Positions 1 to 10,273 of a stretch of 64,000 bases of DNA are shown piece after piece. A program made the position numbers and the translations under genes. Every line of letters starts with the position of its first letter. Position 1 is the stretch's first letter. The notes under the pieces are model-generated. The model was not told where the DNA came from and searched no databases. It saw only the letters and a program-made list of their open reading frames with translations. The DNA comes from Nectonema munidae (Eukaryota; Nematomorpha; Nectonematoida; Nectonematidae), in assembly GCA_030549495.1 (NCBI GenBank), contig JAUIRK010000894.1:1240001-1304000 (forward strand), written 5' to 3'.

Positions 1-1
1 C

Positions 2-730
2 TCCATTTTGCCATGTGTACGCTACCTTCGCTATTTTGCGCCAAACATCTACTTATCGCACAAAATGTGTTCCATTTATCTTTTTGTAAGCGTTTTTTTC
101 ATGTCCTATGTACAATACATCATAGTGAGCTTGTCTTGCATCCACTTCTTAATTTTTTTTAAGCCGTTTTACTTTAGAAAATTTATGACCTACAAAAACG
201 CCATCATAGTGCTAAGTAATTTATGTCTCACTCTTATAATCATATTGCTTATAACAATTTTTTCTTCAAAGCATAAAATACACGAGACTGAGCAAAAACG
301 TTGTGCCATCAACGGACATTCTTTTTACCAGATTTGGTTTCCAATATTTGTTACATATGTGCCTGTTGTGTTAGTGATTCTTTTGGTGCCCTTCGTTTTA
401 CATCATCAATATATCCATTATGAAAAAGTTCATAGTCATTTGCACCAATCAGGAACAATCTCGCAAAGACACAAGATCGAGGAACGTCTGGGCAATCTTC
501 TAGCAATTCTTTCGGGTTTGAATCTCATAGTTTTCAAGCTGCCACTGGCAATTTGCTACGCTTTAATGTACTCAGGGAAGATAGGCCATTGTTTATATTA
601 TGCTTTGTTAATTCTCTCATATACAACACGCGTCACAGATCCCATCATTTTTGCCTGCTTGAATATCCCCTTCATGAATAAAGTAAAGAACATTTCCGAA
701 AGAGTTATCTCCAAAATTTCCATTATGTAG
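2..730 (+). CDS. Divergent rhodopsin-like (class A) GPCR, 3' part, open at the left edge
   Basis: The frame is open from the first bases of the window, so the N-terminus (TM1-TM2) lies outside it; the first codon seen is not a start. Hydropathy gives about five membrane segments matching TM3 to TM7. Residues are numbered from the codon at 8. Cys21 at the start of TM3 and Cys99 in the second extracellular loop can form the family's disulfide. After TM3 comes a KPFY stretch like the ICL2 proline motif. The DRY position reads I-H-F (45-47) and the TM7 NPxxY position reads D-P-I-I-F (211-215); TM6 has V-F-K-L-P in place of CWxP. A short basic tail and a TAG stop follow. Ligand unknown. Such loss of DRY is seen in fast-evolving orphan or chemosensory receptors, but no subfamily can be named from this. 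Confidence 0.72.
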   Translation, partial: SILPCVRYLRYFAPNIYLSHKMCSIYLFVSVFFMSYVQYIIVSLSCIHFLIFFKPFYFRKFMTYKNAIIVLSNLCLTLIIILLITIFSSKHKIHETEQKRCAINGHSFYQIWFPIFVTYVPVVLVILLVPFVLHHQYIHYEKVHSHLHQSGTISQRHKIEERLGNLLAILSGLNLIVFKLPLAICYALMYSGKIGHCLYYALLILSYTTRVTDPIIFACLNIPFMNKVKNISERVISKISIM

Positions 731-1146
731 AGTGTATATAACAAACCTTAAGTGAAAATTAAGCGATTAAATTTTACGTGTTTACTTTTTATTAACTCCT
801 TTATCCTTAAAATCAGCATTCATTTAATTTAAAAATTTTCTGATTTGTCAATAAAATTTGTGTTTACGGACTAAATTTGCAGTATATGGAAAATAAAACA
901 TAATCTACTCTGAATTTTAACTACACAAATGGTAAGAAGAAGAAGAAAAGGTGAGAGGAGGAAAAGGACAATTCATTTGATAAACAAATATATAGCAAAC
1001 AATATTTATTTATCTTCGGGGAACAAAAAAGAAAAAATCCACTTTGATAGTCGTCTATCCATTCCAATCATTTTATCATTATTCATTGATGACTGCCAAT
1101 CATCAATCATATGGTAATGTTTACTATCATGAATTTTCTGTGAGAA
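731..1146 (+). promoter_or_regulatory. GPCR 3' flank with AATAAA signals; no further gene
   Basis: An AATAAA hexamer at 850-855 and another near 890 lie 120-165 bases after the GPCR stop and are plausible poly(A) signals. The rest is AT-rich with a short GAAGAAG low-complexity stretch near 930-965 that gives a lysine/arginine-rich chance ORF. No gene is seen. Confidence 0.4.
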
Positions 1147-1459
1147 CAGTGCCCGCGCTAAAGCTAAATTTCAAGGGGGGCTGAAATGGGACAAAGAAAC
1201 ACATTTGCAAAAAATTTATTTCCTATATTACTTTGCTGAAAAGCATGAAGTACTTCTGTATAAAAACCTATAGAAATCTCATATTATACATACACATACA
1301 CCAGCATTTATATATGATTATTGTGTACAATTTTTGCTTATTTATTTTTTCTTTAAAAAGTGCATGGGGCAAAACCAAAAATTTTAGGGGGGACAAAGAT
1401 TAATACAAGGGGGGGGGGGGGGCACGTGCCCCAAAATTATATAGGTAGCGCGGGCACTG
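1147..1459. mobile_element. hAT-type MITE with G-run core
   Basis: The 14-base termini CAGTGCCCGCGCTA (1147-1160) and its exact reverse complement (1446-1459) bound a 313-bp non-coding element. The flanks TGTGAGAA (1139-1146) and TGTGAGAC (1460-1467) are an 8-bp target duplication with one mismatch. CAGTG ends plus 8-bp duplications are the hAT signature. A run of about 14 G lies near the right end, close to GCACGTGCCCC. Confidence 0.85.
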
Positions 1460-1467
1460 TGTGAGAC

Positions 1468-2588
1468 AGCTATTTATTCTAGAAAATAAGAAAATTTTTA
1501 ATGCCTGTTTTTTCATGAATAGGATGTCTCATAAATTACATGAAATTCTACAATTCCAGTTATGGCATTTTTCACAAAATTTTAATTTTACAAGGAGATC
1601 ACATGATAATTGGGAAAAAGGCGGTTTTATTCAAAAATATTGCACATTTGGATTCTTCTACCTTTCTCAAGATCAAGATTGTAAATAAAATTTCGAGAAA
1701 GGTATAAAGAATATTTTAGTTTTGTTTTCTGCATTTGAAAGAAGGAAAAATAAAATAAATAAATTTTCACAGTAGGAAAATTTTTATAAACACAATAGTG
1801 ATTATTGAAAATGATTATTTTTTGAAAAACTTCATATAGCCTATTTGAATCAAAATATTATGGAGCCAAACATAAGAGCCATAATTTTAATAAATTTGGA
1901 TTTTTTTTTGACAGGGTGTTTCATGCAAGGGAAGTAGAAACTTCCATTTCATTTCTTTAGCTACGCAGGTTCTGGTACTGAAATCCTGTCAAAACATTGA
2001 ATTAAATATTTTATCAGTTTTGCCTTTACTTTTGAATTGTTAACAAAAATGTGCACTTTCACAGCTTTAAGTTGAAGGAGACTGCACTAATATGATGCAT
2101 TGAGACAACACGATATTTTTTTCTAGATTTGGTCAGATGGAAGATTTTCAGAAAAACTTATTCACAAACCGCTATCTTATACATCGTAAAAACGATTGTC
2201 CAAATTTGGAAAACAAATATCCAATTGAGTTTTTCACAGACGGAAGATAGGTTGAAATTTCTTCACAAAAGTTGCATATTTAGTCAGAAGAAAAAGCTGT
2301 GACTTTGCACTGCAAATAAGAGGATTTTTGTACTGCTTCCAGTCCGATAATTTCGATACGACTCCGCACCTCTGAACTCTATGCCACATTTCAAGAAACC
2401 TTGTATTGATAAATTTTACAGATTAACTTTAGAAAAGAAGTCTACGACAAATGCATGCAACCTTCGACATAAACAAATTATCTAGAATTTTCCCATTAAG
2501 AAATAAAGATTCTAAAAATTCTTGAACTCGTTGCGATTCTTTGAGAAAGATTTTGAAGAAGTCTACGATGGCAAAGCGTAACGATGAA
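1468..2588. other. AT-rich stretch with no supported gene
   Basis: Short ORFs only, without recognisable domains. On the minus strand it is downstream of a hAT fragment and could be decayed transposon sequence, but no motif supports that. Confidence 0.4.
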
Positions 2589-2912
2589 TCAAGCAATCGT
2601 TAAATTGAAGGCTTTAAGCAAGATTTTGAAACAATCATAGAAGGGACCTCGATACATACATGTTTTTGTCAAATTCTCATAAGCTAATCCATGCTTGAAG
2701 ATAAAATTCTGCAAACTTTCAAAGACTTCTTCCCAGCGCGTTGTTGCGATAATGGGTTTGGAAAAGAATTTTTCTTCTTTCAATAAATTTTGATTAAAAT
2801 ATCGAAAATAGACAATAAGTTGGGAAAATGAATCTGTCGATTCATCCATTTGTAATGAATAAACAGGACTACTTTTTACAATTTGAAATAAAATAACCTT
2901 ACTCATTTCCAA
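2589..2912 (-). pseudogene. hAT transposase fragment (ZBED5/FAM200-like)
   Basis: A 107-codon open stretch carries the first-aspartate segment LQMDESTDSFSQLIVYFRYF, followed by a FFSKPI..TTRWEEVF block. This is the pattern of hAT transposases of the ZBED5/FAM200 kind, in which LDEST(D) holds a catalytic Asp. The BED finger, the remaining catalytic core and the dimerisation domain are absent, and no terminal repeats bound the piece. It is a relic. The same fragment recurs in inverted orientation at 59245-59470 as part of a larger duplication that also holds the 3' end of the neighbouring Rab GAP gene. Confidence 0.7.
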
Positions 2913-3559
2913 AATTAGGATTTTATAGTGTCATTTGATAGAGGGATTCATTTCACTTGATTTAACTCTTTTTCTCCAAGAATTATATTTGTTGTTTCCA
3001 AAATATAAGGTTTTTATTGAAAGGGGAGGGGGTGAATCAATAAAAATAGCTATGCCTTTCATCAAAGTAAGGCAAAACTATTCAAAGTGATATTAATATA
3101 TTTATTTGTATTCAAAAATATCAATTCAACGATATGAATAAACAAAATTTTGAAGTCATATATGATGATGAAGAAAAAGTAGAACCGAATGGTACCAGCA
3201 GGCCAAAGAAATAATAGAAGAGTGGCAGAGATATCACAAGAATAATCTTATAACAAATGCGATGAAACATGGAAAAAGAGTTTTTGAAGAGAGTGATTCA
3301 AGCATACAACTTTTTTTGAATTTCATCAGCAAGAATGACCAGTTTGTCGATATTGATGCTGGGCAAATTTTGCAAGAGTTTCAGCGCTGAAGCAAAATCA
3401 GATGACAAAATTTCTTCACGAAACATGAGAAGGAGGGCGAGGGCGATGCAAACAAGAAAAGAATTGGCATCCTCATTCGAGAAAAGGGAGTCCCATAGAC
3501 GCAGGGTACTGGCGAGTGAGAATTCTTGCGAGAACAAGACGAGGAACCAGCGGTAGGCG
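2610..3559 (-). repeat. Inverted segmental duplication, left copy
   Basis: This stretch matches 58590-59505 in inverted orientation with few differences. It holds the last 85 or so codons of the TBC1D13-like gene, its 3' flank and a hAT fragment. The gene-side breakpoint is at about 3559, where the shared sequence CGCCTACCGCTGGTTCCTC begins. This copy is colinear with the intact gene, so it is the likely source. The other copy has lost everything upstream. Confidence 0.85.
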
Positions 3560-4572
3560 AAGTAGCACAGACTCAGCTCAATGCATCTCAAGTGCGTGCT
3601 CAAATCTTTGTCCAGTGCATTCAACGAAGACTGTAGCGTCTCCATCAAATCGCATAAAATAACGTTTTGGAGCGTTGAATTTGGCTTGTAGTGGCGGAGA
3701 CCATCTTTTTTGCATTGCTGTTGTTTGGGCATAATAAAGAAGTTTGCGCAAAAGCGTGATATAACATTACAGAAACAGAAGTAAGCGTCTGCTTCTGCAT
3801 TCGCTGCAACTTCTGCATCCTTTGATGACGCGAAGGCAAAGTATATGGGCGCCAAAATTTCGTTCATGCCTTGCACGTAATTTATTTCCACGTGGCAAAC
3901 TGCGTAAACGAATAGGATTCTCTGACACACCTGCCAATGAAACTCTTGCTGTTCTTCATGATGGAAGTTGTTACAGGTCATTTCGCTAAGAGCTCGCTTG
4001 CTCTTGATAGAAGAATCAGGATTAGTGATACTGTTCAACAACTTAGATTTAACTCTTGAGTTGATGCTGTTCATAACATTGGCAGCACCAGGATATTCTG
4101 TGGCAGATTGGAAGAAAAGGACTTGGGGATAGAGTCTTTTGCAATCCATATTAATCTGCATCAAGATCTCAGATTGTTTGAAGTAATTCCTCCACAAACT
4201 ACCATCATCATTTGAAAGAGGATGATCTTCACTTTCACAAAATTCGTTTTTATCAGTTTCGGAGTTTGCATCCAAATTGTTGTGGTTGCTGTAAGAATTA
4301 ACATCAAAAATTTTATCCTGTAAAACTTCATACACTTTTCTATTTTTCCGTTTGATTTCTTCACGATTTTGACAGGACAAAGGAAAGTACCTGAGCAAAA
4401 GTTTCCAGCATTCGGGCCTATGCTGATCGGATATGCCATAAAAGCAGCACTTCGACAAAAGGTGGCAGTCGATAGAGGTGCTCTTTAGGAGCTTTTCAAT
4501 GTCCTCGTTCATTTCACTGTTAAGCACTGCTAGCACACAGCGTCCCCACAATGATATGCTTTTAAGCAGCAA
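3298..4572 (-). CDS. TBC1D13: TBC1D13-like Rab GTPase-activating protein, single exon
   Basis: The 424-codon ORF runs through a full TBC domain, which speeds GTP hydrolysis by Rab proteins on membranes. The dual-finger motifs are present: IxxDxxR as INMDCKR (Ile140, Asp143, Arg146) and YxQ as YVQ (232-234) inside NYVQGMNEI. The order WK.LL.Y.P, FFQ.AT.YP, E.HW.V..RILF.YA, YVQGMNEI.APIY.FA, AEAD.YFCF, FAYRW...L.SQEF, RLWDSLF, REE.L..DF..ALKLLQ.P matches TBC1D13, and the length is close to the roughly 400 residues of vertebrate TBC1D13. The human protein acts on Rab35. An acidic Asn-rich insert lies at about 85-125. Start chosen: the first ATG; a second at codon 21 is possible. No intron interrupts it, which is unusual and may mean an old retrocopy that stayed functional. 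A poly(A)-like AATAAA (minus) lies at 3101-3106. Confidence 0.85.
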   Translation of the reverse strand: MLLKSISLWGRCVLAVLNSEMNEDIEKLLKSTSIDCHLLSKCCFYGISDQHRPECWKLLLRYFPLSCQNREEIKRKNRKVYEVLQDKIFDVNSYSNHNNLDANSETDKNEFCESEDHPLSNDDGSLWRNYFKQSEILMQINMDCKRLYPQVLFFQSATEYPGAANVMNSINSRVKSKLLNSITNPDSSIKSKRALSEMTCNNFHHEEQQEFHWQVCQRILFVYAVCHVEINYVQGMNEILAPIYFAFASSKDAEVAANAEADAYFCFCNVISRFCANFFIMPKQQQCKKDGLRHYKPNSTLQNVILCDLMETLQSSLNALDKDLSTHLRCIELSLCYFAYRWFLVLFSQEFSLASTLRLWDSLFSNEDANSFLVCIALALLLMFREEILSSDFASALKLLQNLPSINIDKLVILADEIQKKLYA

Positions 4573-5159
4573 AGAAAGTTTTCACAACGACCATTCACAT
4601 CTTTAGTAAGCAATTTTTCATTTGTAACTCGTTTGAGAACGTCGATTTTAAAAGAACTCAAAGAGTGTGCTTGTGTCTGTCAAGTACTAGGAAGTTGCAA
4701 TGAAAGTTTTCCATTTGAGTATCTGCATTTAAAGATGAAATGTTTGTGCTTTCTTACCTTTCGGAAAAAATTTATGCAAAATTTAAAAAAATAAGCTAAA
4801 ATAAAAATAAATTAAATGATTTAATTTAATTAAGCAAATTAATTAAAGAAAATTGGTACAATTCAGGCATCTGACGAATCAAGTTTCTTCCTGTATATCG
4901 ATATACACTTCTTGTTTTTGAAACAAGGCTGTAGAGTAAATTATATTGACTCCACACACACATATTATATGTAATATATAAATAAACGGATTCTTTTTAG
5001 AGATTCCGCTTTCATTCAAATAATGTATTCTACTACCATTATTTAGTAAACTTAAACAGGTATATAAATAAAATACTTTTATTCTTATATCACTAAATTT
5101 CCAAGATACCAGAGCCAATCCCTTTTGGATAATTAATTATTTTATCCCTTCTCATTTTC
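4573..5159. other. Upstream region of the Rab GAP gene, no gene seen
   Basis: AT-rich sequence that should hold the promoter of the minus-strand Rab GAP gene. No clear core promoter motif is recognised. The short ORF near 4879-5118 has no family features. Confidence 0.35.
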
Positions 5160-6590
5160 TTCATTTTCACGCGTATAACGCAGTAACGTCTATTTCTGAT
5201 CATTACCCAATTCTTATTTCTTTAAACTTCAAGTTTAACTCTAAGAATTCGTTTTTAAGAAAAAAATTATTGACTTTTGTTCCTTTATTACCAATATCGA
5301 GAGATCAAATTGGAAGAAGAATAAGTTAAAGCCTTATTTCAATGATCCTTAGGAATATTTTGAAATAATGACACAAACTTTGTCTGAAGAATTAAGAAGT
5401 TCTACTAAAATAAAGTTTATTGATAAATCCTCGTATCGATACTATAAAGTAGCATTTAAGCCATAGATGCATAACGAAGTGCTCTATTATATCAAAATCC
5501 GAGATAAAATACATATCAAATTGAAAACAAATTATTCCAATTAGTTAAAATCAAAATATAAGTAAGAAACAAGATAAATTCTTTATGTTTATCTCTCAAA
5601 CAAAAATAGTTTGGCAATATATTTTCAAATTTAAAAAAGGCTAAAAATTTATGGTTAGAATTGAACAAATTTTTGAAACCCAATATCCTTGAAAATATAT
5701 CTCCCTACATGGACGATGTAATGATAAGAGACAGTAAGACTATTGCTAATTGTCTTAATGAACACTTCACTACCTATCCTCTTGCAAGAACACATTCAAT
5801 TTCAGGAAAATAACATATGTTATATCAATTATTAGAGATATGAAGAAAGAGTCTACAACTGACATTTATGGTTTTTCTTTGAACATTATTAAATCAGTAC
5901 TGACTATTTTAGTCAACTATCTTGTGATTGGGTTTAACTCGTGTATAGAACACAGTGTTTATCCGTCAGTTTTCAAATTAAATCGAGTTGTACCCGTATT
6001 TAAGAAAGGTGACAAACATAATATTAAAATTTATCGACCAATAAATTGTAACTATTTTCGACAAAATATTTGAGAAAATAATGTTTAAACAATAATATGA
6101 CTACTTCCACATCAATAACCTATTCTATCAAAACCAATATGGCTTTCGCAAAAAGTATAGTACACAACATCTACATACAGTTATGCTTTGTCAATGATCT
6201 AATTAACACCCTTGACTATGGGGAGAGTATTATAAGAGTTTTCTTGAATTTTAGTAAAGCATTTGACATGATTTCTCATAAAATCCTATTGGATAAACTT
6301 CTTCTTATTGGTCTAGATTCTAGAAAATTCAACCATTCAATTTATAGCGTCATATTTCAAAGATCGTCAACAGGCTGTTTTCTATAACGATGCTTACTCT
6401 AATTTTTCAATCAGTAGCACTGGAGTTCCTCAAGGCTCTGTCCTTGGCCCACTTCTTTTCCTCATCTATGTAAATGACATTTACAAATCTAACCCTGAAT
6501 TCAATTTTCTGATTTTTGCTGATGATATTACCCTTAATATTCCTATTAAAAATGATTTAATCTGTGATATCAAATTTGTAGAATTGCATC
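5160..6590 (+). mobile_element. LINE relic (endonuclease tail and reverse transcriptase)
   Basis: Decayed non-LTR retrotransposon on the plus strand. Near 5193 a reading gives ISDHYPILISL, the end of an APE-type endonuclease (SDH motif). From 5840 comes the RT start with PVFKKGDKHNIKIYRPI. Near 6230 follows FLNFSKAFDMISHKILLDKL, near 6410 STGVPQGSVLGPLLFLIYVN, and near 6510 FLIFADDI with the catalytic Asp pair. At least four stops or shifts separate these. Motif style is Jockey/CR1-like. The reading is lost shortly after FADD, and a hAT element lies at 6772. Confidence 0.8.
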
Positions 6591-6771
6591 ATAGTACGTG
6601 GTTATTATTAATGAAGTTGGACGAAAAGAAGACGAAGAAAAAAAGGTATTTCGTAGTACATTGAATTTCTTTCCTATTTACAAAAATAACTATTTCAAAT
6701 AAACATGAAGGCAAGCAAATATAAGATGGACAATTCATTTGAAAGGGGGCTATGTCCCAATGCCCCCTCCC

Positions 6772-7613
6772 CAGTGACGTAACTAGCAGGGGGCGAAGGG
6801 GGCTGCTGCCTCCCCTCTGGCTTACTTCTGACAAATTTTAAATGTCAAAACATGTCAACACTGACGAAAAATAATTTTTTGTCATTGAATATTTTTGTTA
6901 CAACCAAACTTAAAATCTAAAAGTTGAAGAAGTTTTATCTTTAAAATTAAAAGTTGAAAGGGAATTTATTTTTGACGAGTACTTATCATTCAAAGATTTC
7001 TATAAAGAAGTGTGTTTACATAAGTCTTTATCAAGTTCTAAAAATTGTTCTTTTTATGATTTCCAACGACTTAGATAGAGCTTATCCAAATATATTTGCT
7101 TTAGACAAAATATTTATTACCATTCCAGTCAGTTCACCTCAAGCCGAGCGAACTTTTAGTAGGTTGAAATTGATAGAGAATTATATGGGCAGTACCATGG
7201 GTGAAGAGCGTTTGAATGCTCTAGCTGTGCTTTTTATAGAAAGAGAACTGCCTGAAAAATTGATTTCAGTGTTGTCATTGAAAAGTTTGCAAACGTGAAG
7301 CAACGTAAATTTGAACTTTGATACTATTCATGATAGAAAAGATAAACGTTAGGTGAGCAAAATTTTTTTGTAAATAAATAATAATAAATGTTTTTGTTTA
7401 CGTCATCATTCTATCTTTTTTATTATTCAGTTACAAACGTGGAAAATCGATAGTAGGGTGTGTTAAAAAATAAGATCTATTTTTATGCTTGTAAAGACGT
7501 AATTTCTGTTGCATATAATTAAATTGACGTATAATTTTGTTGAGTGCAAATAGAGTTTCCCCCCCCCCCCCGCCCCCCTCCCCTCCTGGGTTCAAAACCT
7601 AGTTACGGCACTG
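6772..7613 (+). mobile_element. hAT element, deletion derivative with transposase C-terminus
   Basis: The left end CAGTGACGTAACTAG (6772-6786) matches the reverse complement of the right end, CAGTGCCGTAACTAG, ending at 7613. Flanks 6764-6771 and 7614-7621 are identical, CCCCTCCC, a perfect 8-bp duplication. The 842-bp element keeps only the last part of a transposase gene and has a C-rich run at about 7560-7580. Its precise duplication suggests insertion more recent than the LINE it sits beside. Confidence 0.87.
6954..7298 (+). pseudogene. hAT transposase C-terminal dimerisation domain
   Basis: The open stretch includes ITIPVSSPQAERTFSRLKLI, the conserved S..AER.FS.LK core of the hAT C-terminal dimerisation domain, followed by RLNALAVLFIERELP, its usual last helix. 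The catalytic core and zinc finger are missing, so the piece cannot act alone. It lies inside intact hAT ends (6772-7613), so it might still be mobilised in trans. The first 35 or so codons show no homology. Confidence 0.8.
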
Positions 7614-7689
7614 CCCCTCCCCCTGAATAAACCACTGTAAATTAGTATTATCTCAAGTCTTTTCTCACAATGTTAGGAGATCCTTATAC

Positions 7690-7908
7690 TAAAGCTCCCG
7701 GACATGTTGTTCATTGATTCTTCTATAAAAAGTTTGAAGACTATTTGTTTATCTTCACAAGATATTCATTTATCCCTGTTGGTTACTATGTTAAACTAAA
7801 AGAAGACTACATAAAGTTAATTTTTCTAGACAAAATCATATATAATGAGCATAGATGGAACATGTGTTCTAAATTCAAGATGTTTAGAATCCTACTAGGA
7901 TTAGAATA
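7690..7908 (+). pseudogene. Fragment resembling an uncharacterised arthropod transposon-associated protein
   Basis: One frame reads KLIFLDKIIYNEHRWNMCSK followed by FKMFRILLGLE. This recalls a widespread, poorly annotated invertebrate repeat protein with an EH.W.IC.DFK....LLGLQ motif. The match rests on memory of that motif and is weak. It stops where a MITE begins at 7915, so the MITE may have inserted into it. Confidence 0.28.
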
Positions 7909-7914
7909 AAAATC

Positions 7915-8134
7915 CAGGAGCGCACATCCTCAAAATTATTGGGGGTGAAATTTTATTTTGCAATTTTCAAAGTTACTGGTCTGGAAATACCACGGGAGAC
8001 CAAATATTCAAACAATCCTTTAAAATTTAGTGTATACAGCGTATACGTAAATTTATAAGACTACTTTATATATTTTACAAAATTGATGAAATTAAACTAT
8101 ATTTCCTGCAAAAATATAAATGATGTCGCCCCTG
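7915..8134. mobile_element. hAT-type MITE, CAGG(A/G)GCG ends
   Basis: Left end CAGGAGCGCACATCC at 7915 pairs with the right end, whose reverse complement starts CAGGGGCGACATC, ending at 8134. Flanks TAAAAATC (7907-7914) and TAAGAATA (8135-8142) match at 6 of 8 bases, an aged target duplication. It is non-coding with a short GGGGG near its left end. The same CAGGGGCGCACATCC terminus recurs at 25568-25585 and in the second tandem copy downstream. Confidence 0.65.
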
Positions 8135-9480
8135 TAAGAATACTATATTGTCTAGTGGTAGCAAAAAGTAATCTCTTCAGACTTGTGTCAGAAAAATGTA
8201 AAGCACTGTTCTCGTCTCTAGCTAAAAACGTTCTCTCCCTCCACGTCACTTCTCGTTGAAAGTAACTTCACACTAAAATTTGCGATTCATGAGGTGATGA
8301 AGAATAAAATATACGTTTTCAAAAGATGTCAAGCAAAAGCTACTGCTGTTGTAAGTATTTGTTAAAAATGAGCTCAACTTTAAAATAATAATCTTATAAA
8401 TATATATTTTAGAAAAAAATGTCATCAGGTTGTTAATTTAATTCTAGAGTCGCCGTTGAGACAAAGTATCAATCAGGGTTTAATAGTTTTGTAATATACA
8501 ATGATACTTTTTTTTATAAATATTGAAGACATAGAAAAATAGCGTCCATTTTAAAATTAGCACATCAAACTTCATAATATATATTAAAATTTATAATGAA
8601 AAAAATTTTATCAAAATTTGTAATCCAGTGTTTTGAAAGGAAAATTAAAAGTTCAAGGACAATTTGGACTCGAGACAATTCAGCCTCTAAACAATTTGGC
8701 TTGAAGGCAATATTAATCAATATATTTGGAGTCCAAATTGTCCTGAAGTCGAATAGGCTTGAGGCCGAATTTGCCTGTTTCTATCTAGAAAACCGAAATT
8801 TTTAATTTCAAGAAACTTTGACATCATACATCATAAGACAAGAATGTAAATGAAAAAATAAAAATCAAATTTTTTTTTATTAAATTATTTTTAATATACT
8901 CAGTTTTTCTTTTTTATTTGAATTCAATTAATAATTCAATGGAATTTTTTGGTTACCTCTTTTAGTGTCTACATCGTAGGGATAATATAAGCAGCCTAAA
9001 TTATTTGGAGATTGCAAGTGTCACTTTGGATGAAACTCATTTCTGAAATAAAATTTTATAAATTAAAAATATTTTAAGGCAGAGGTAGAAGATTTTGTAC
9101 ATATAATTTTCTTCATAGTCATCGTCCTTCATATAACTTCTAAACATTGTTTAGAAATTAGATTAAAGAAGTTCGTGAGCTTGAGATTGAGCTGCTTCCA
9201 GTTAGCACCATAAGGAGGTCTTCTTTATGCTGTTGTTTCTGGCATGGTTAAATATCTAGATACGGTTATATTTTTATTCTTTTATTGCTTACAAAAAAAC
9301 ATGACTTTCGATTGCTTGTGTCTCCTGATAATGAAAGCGAATACAAATATTGAGGGTACCGGAAAATCTTATCCTCAAACCAAACTTTAAATATTAGACT
9401 AAGTGCATATAGCAATTTTCAAGGTTAAGTCAAATACCTAGTCCTTGTGTAAACTTACGATTTAGTTAAATCTTTTGCTC
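8135..9480. other. Gene-poor AT-rich region with one small hairpin
   Basis: No supported gene. An imperfect inverted repeat lies at 8651-8671 and 8729-8749, built from AAGGACAATTTGGACTCG-type sequence, with further CAATT(T)GG motifs in the loop. It could be a tiny foldback element. Confidence 0.4.
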
Positions 9481-10208
9481 GTGGAGGACCAAAGTTTTAA
9501 GGTGAACCATTCGCGCCATTGTATGATGTATGAATTCAAGAAAGAAAGTAATGCAACAACTGCAGTGAAAAATATTAACGAATTAATTCCAGAAGGTATG
9601 AGTCTTTGAAACTGCCGTAGATTATTTTCAAAATTTATAGAAGGCAATTTTGACCTTTCTGATGAGCCTTTATCGAGAAGACCTAATCTTTTGGATGGCG
9701 AACTTTTGAAAGCTGCAGTGGAATAAGATCATGGGCAAACAATCAGGACATTATCTCAGAAACTCGATGCACTTTGGTCTACTCTTCAGGAGCATCTAAA
9801 AAAGCATGGAAAAGTTTATAGAGAAGGAATTTATGTTCCTCATGAACTCTCTCTAAGCAAGAAAGCAATGAGTGCAACAATCAGTAATATTCTTCTCTTA
9901 AGGAATGAAAAAACGACTTTCCTCGATCGCATTAACACTTGAGATGAAAAATGGATGTTTTTAACACCATAATAAAAGAAAGAAACAGTGCTTTCAAAAA
10001 ATGAAACTCAGGTACCAATTCCTAAACATCAACTGAACCAAAAGAACGTAATGTTGTGTGTTTGGTGGAATCAAAAAGGGTGGTTCACTTTGAATTATTG
10101 GAATAGGGAAAATCTGTAACTGCAGATCTTTATTGTCATCAACTCGAACGTCTGAATGCATCGTGGCGTGAAAAATGTCCTGATCTAGTGAACACTGAAA
10201 GAGGCGTT
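9481..10208 (+). pseudogene. mariner transposase relic
   Basis: Conceptual reading from GTG at 9481 gives the mariner order: an N-terminal helix-turn-helix region (HSRHCMMYEFKKESNATTA), then GNFDLSDEPLSRRP, LSQKLDALWSTLQEHLKKHG and DEKWMFLTP (the first catalytic Asp; the preceding residue is a stop). Next come KNVMLCVWWNQKGWF and, in another frame, TADLYCHQLERLNA. There are stops near 9606, 9723, 9940 and 9970, and a shift near 10085. The element is cut after the LVN.ERGV segment, so the second and third catalytic acidic residues are gone. No terminal repeats were recognised. It points toward the 3' end of the small gene at 10274. Confidence 0.8.
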
Positions 10209-10229
10209 TAATTACTTTTAATAATGTTT

Positions 10230-10235
10230 TTTATT
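10230..10235 (-). promoter_or_regulatory. Poly(A) signal for the gene at 10274-10642
   Basis: TTTATT on the plus strand is AATAAA on the minus strand, 39 bases past the stop codon of the minus-strand ORF, a normal distance. Confidence 0.45.
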
Positions 10236-10273
10236 AATTGCTGTACCTAAAAAAGGGACAAGACTCTATGGTA

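Noticed and set aside
929-1117. Arg/Lys-rich ORF after the GPCR
   Set aside because: Arises from a GAAGAAG low-complexity stretch; no domain or gene signals.
1461-1688. 75-residue ORF next to the first MITE
   Set aside because: No ATG context, no domain, starts in the MITE target duplication; probably chance.
3335-3556. Plus-strand 73-residue ORF opposite the Rab GAP
   Set aside because: Antisense shadow; its copy at 58593-58814 is only the duplicated shadow.
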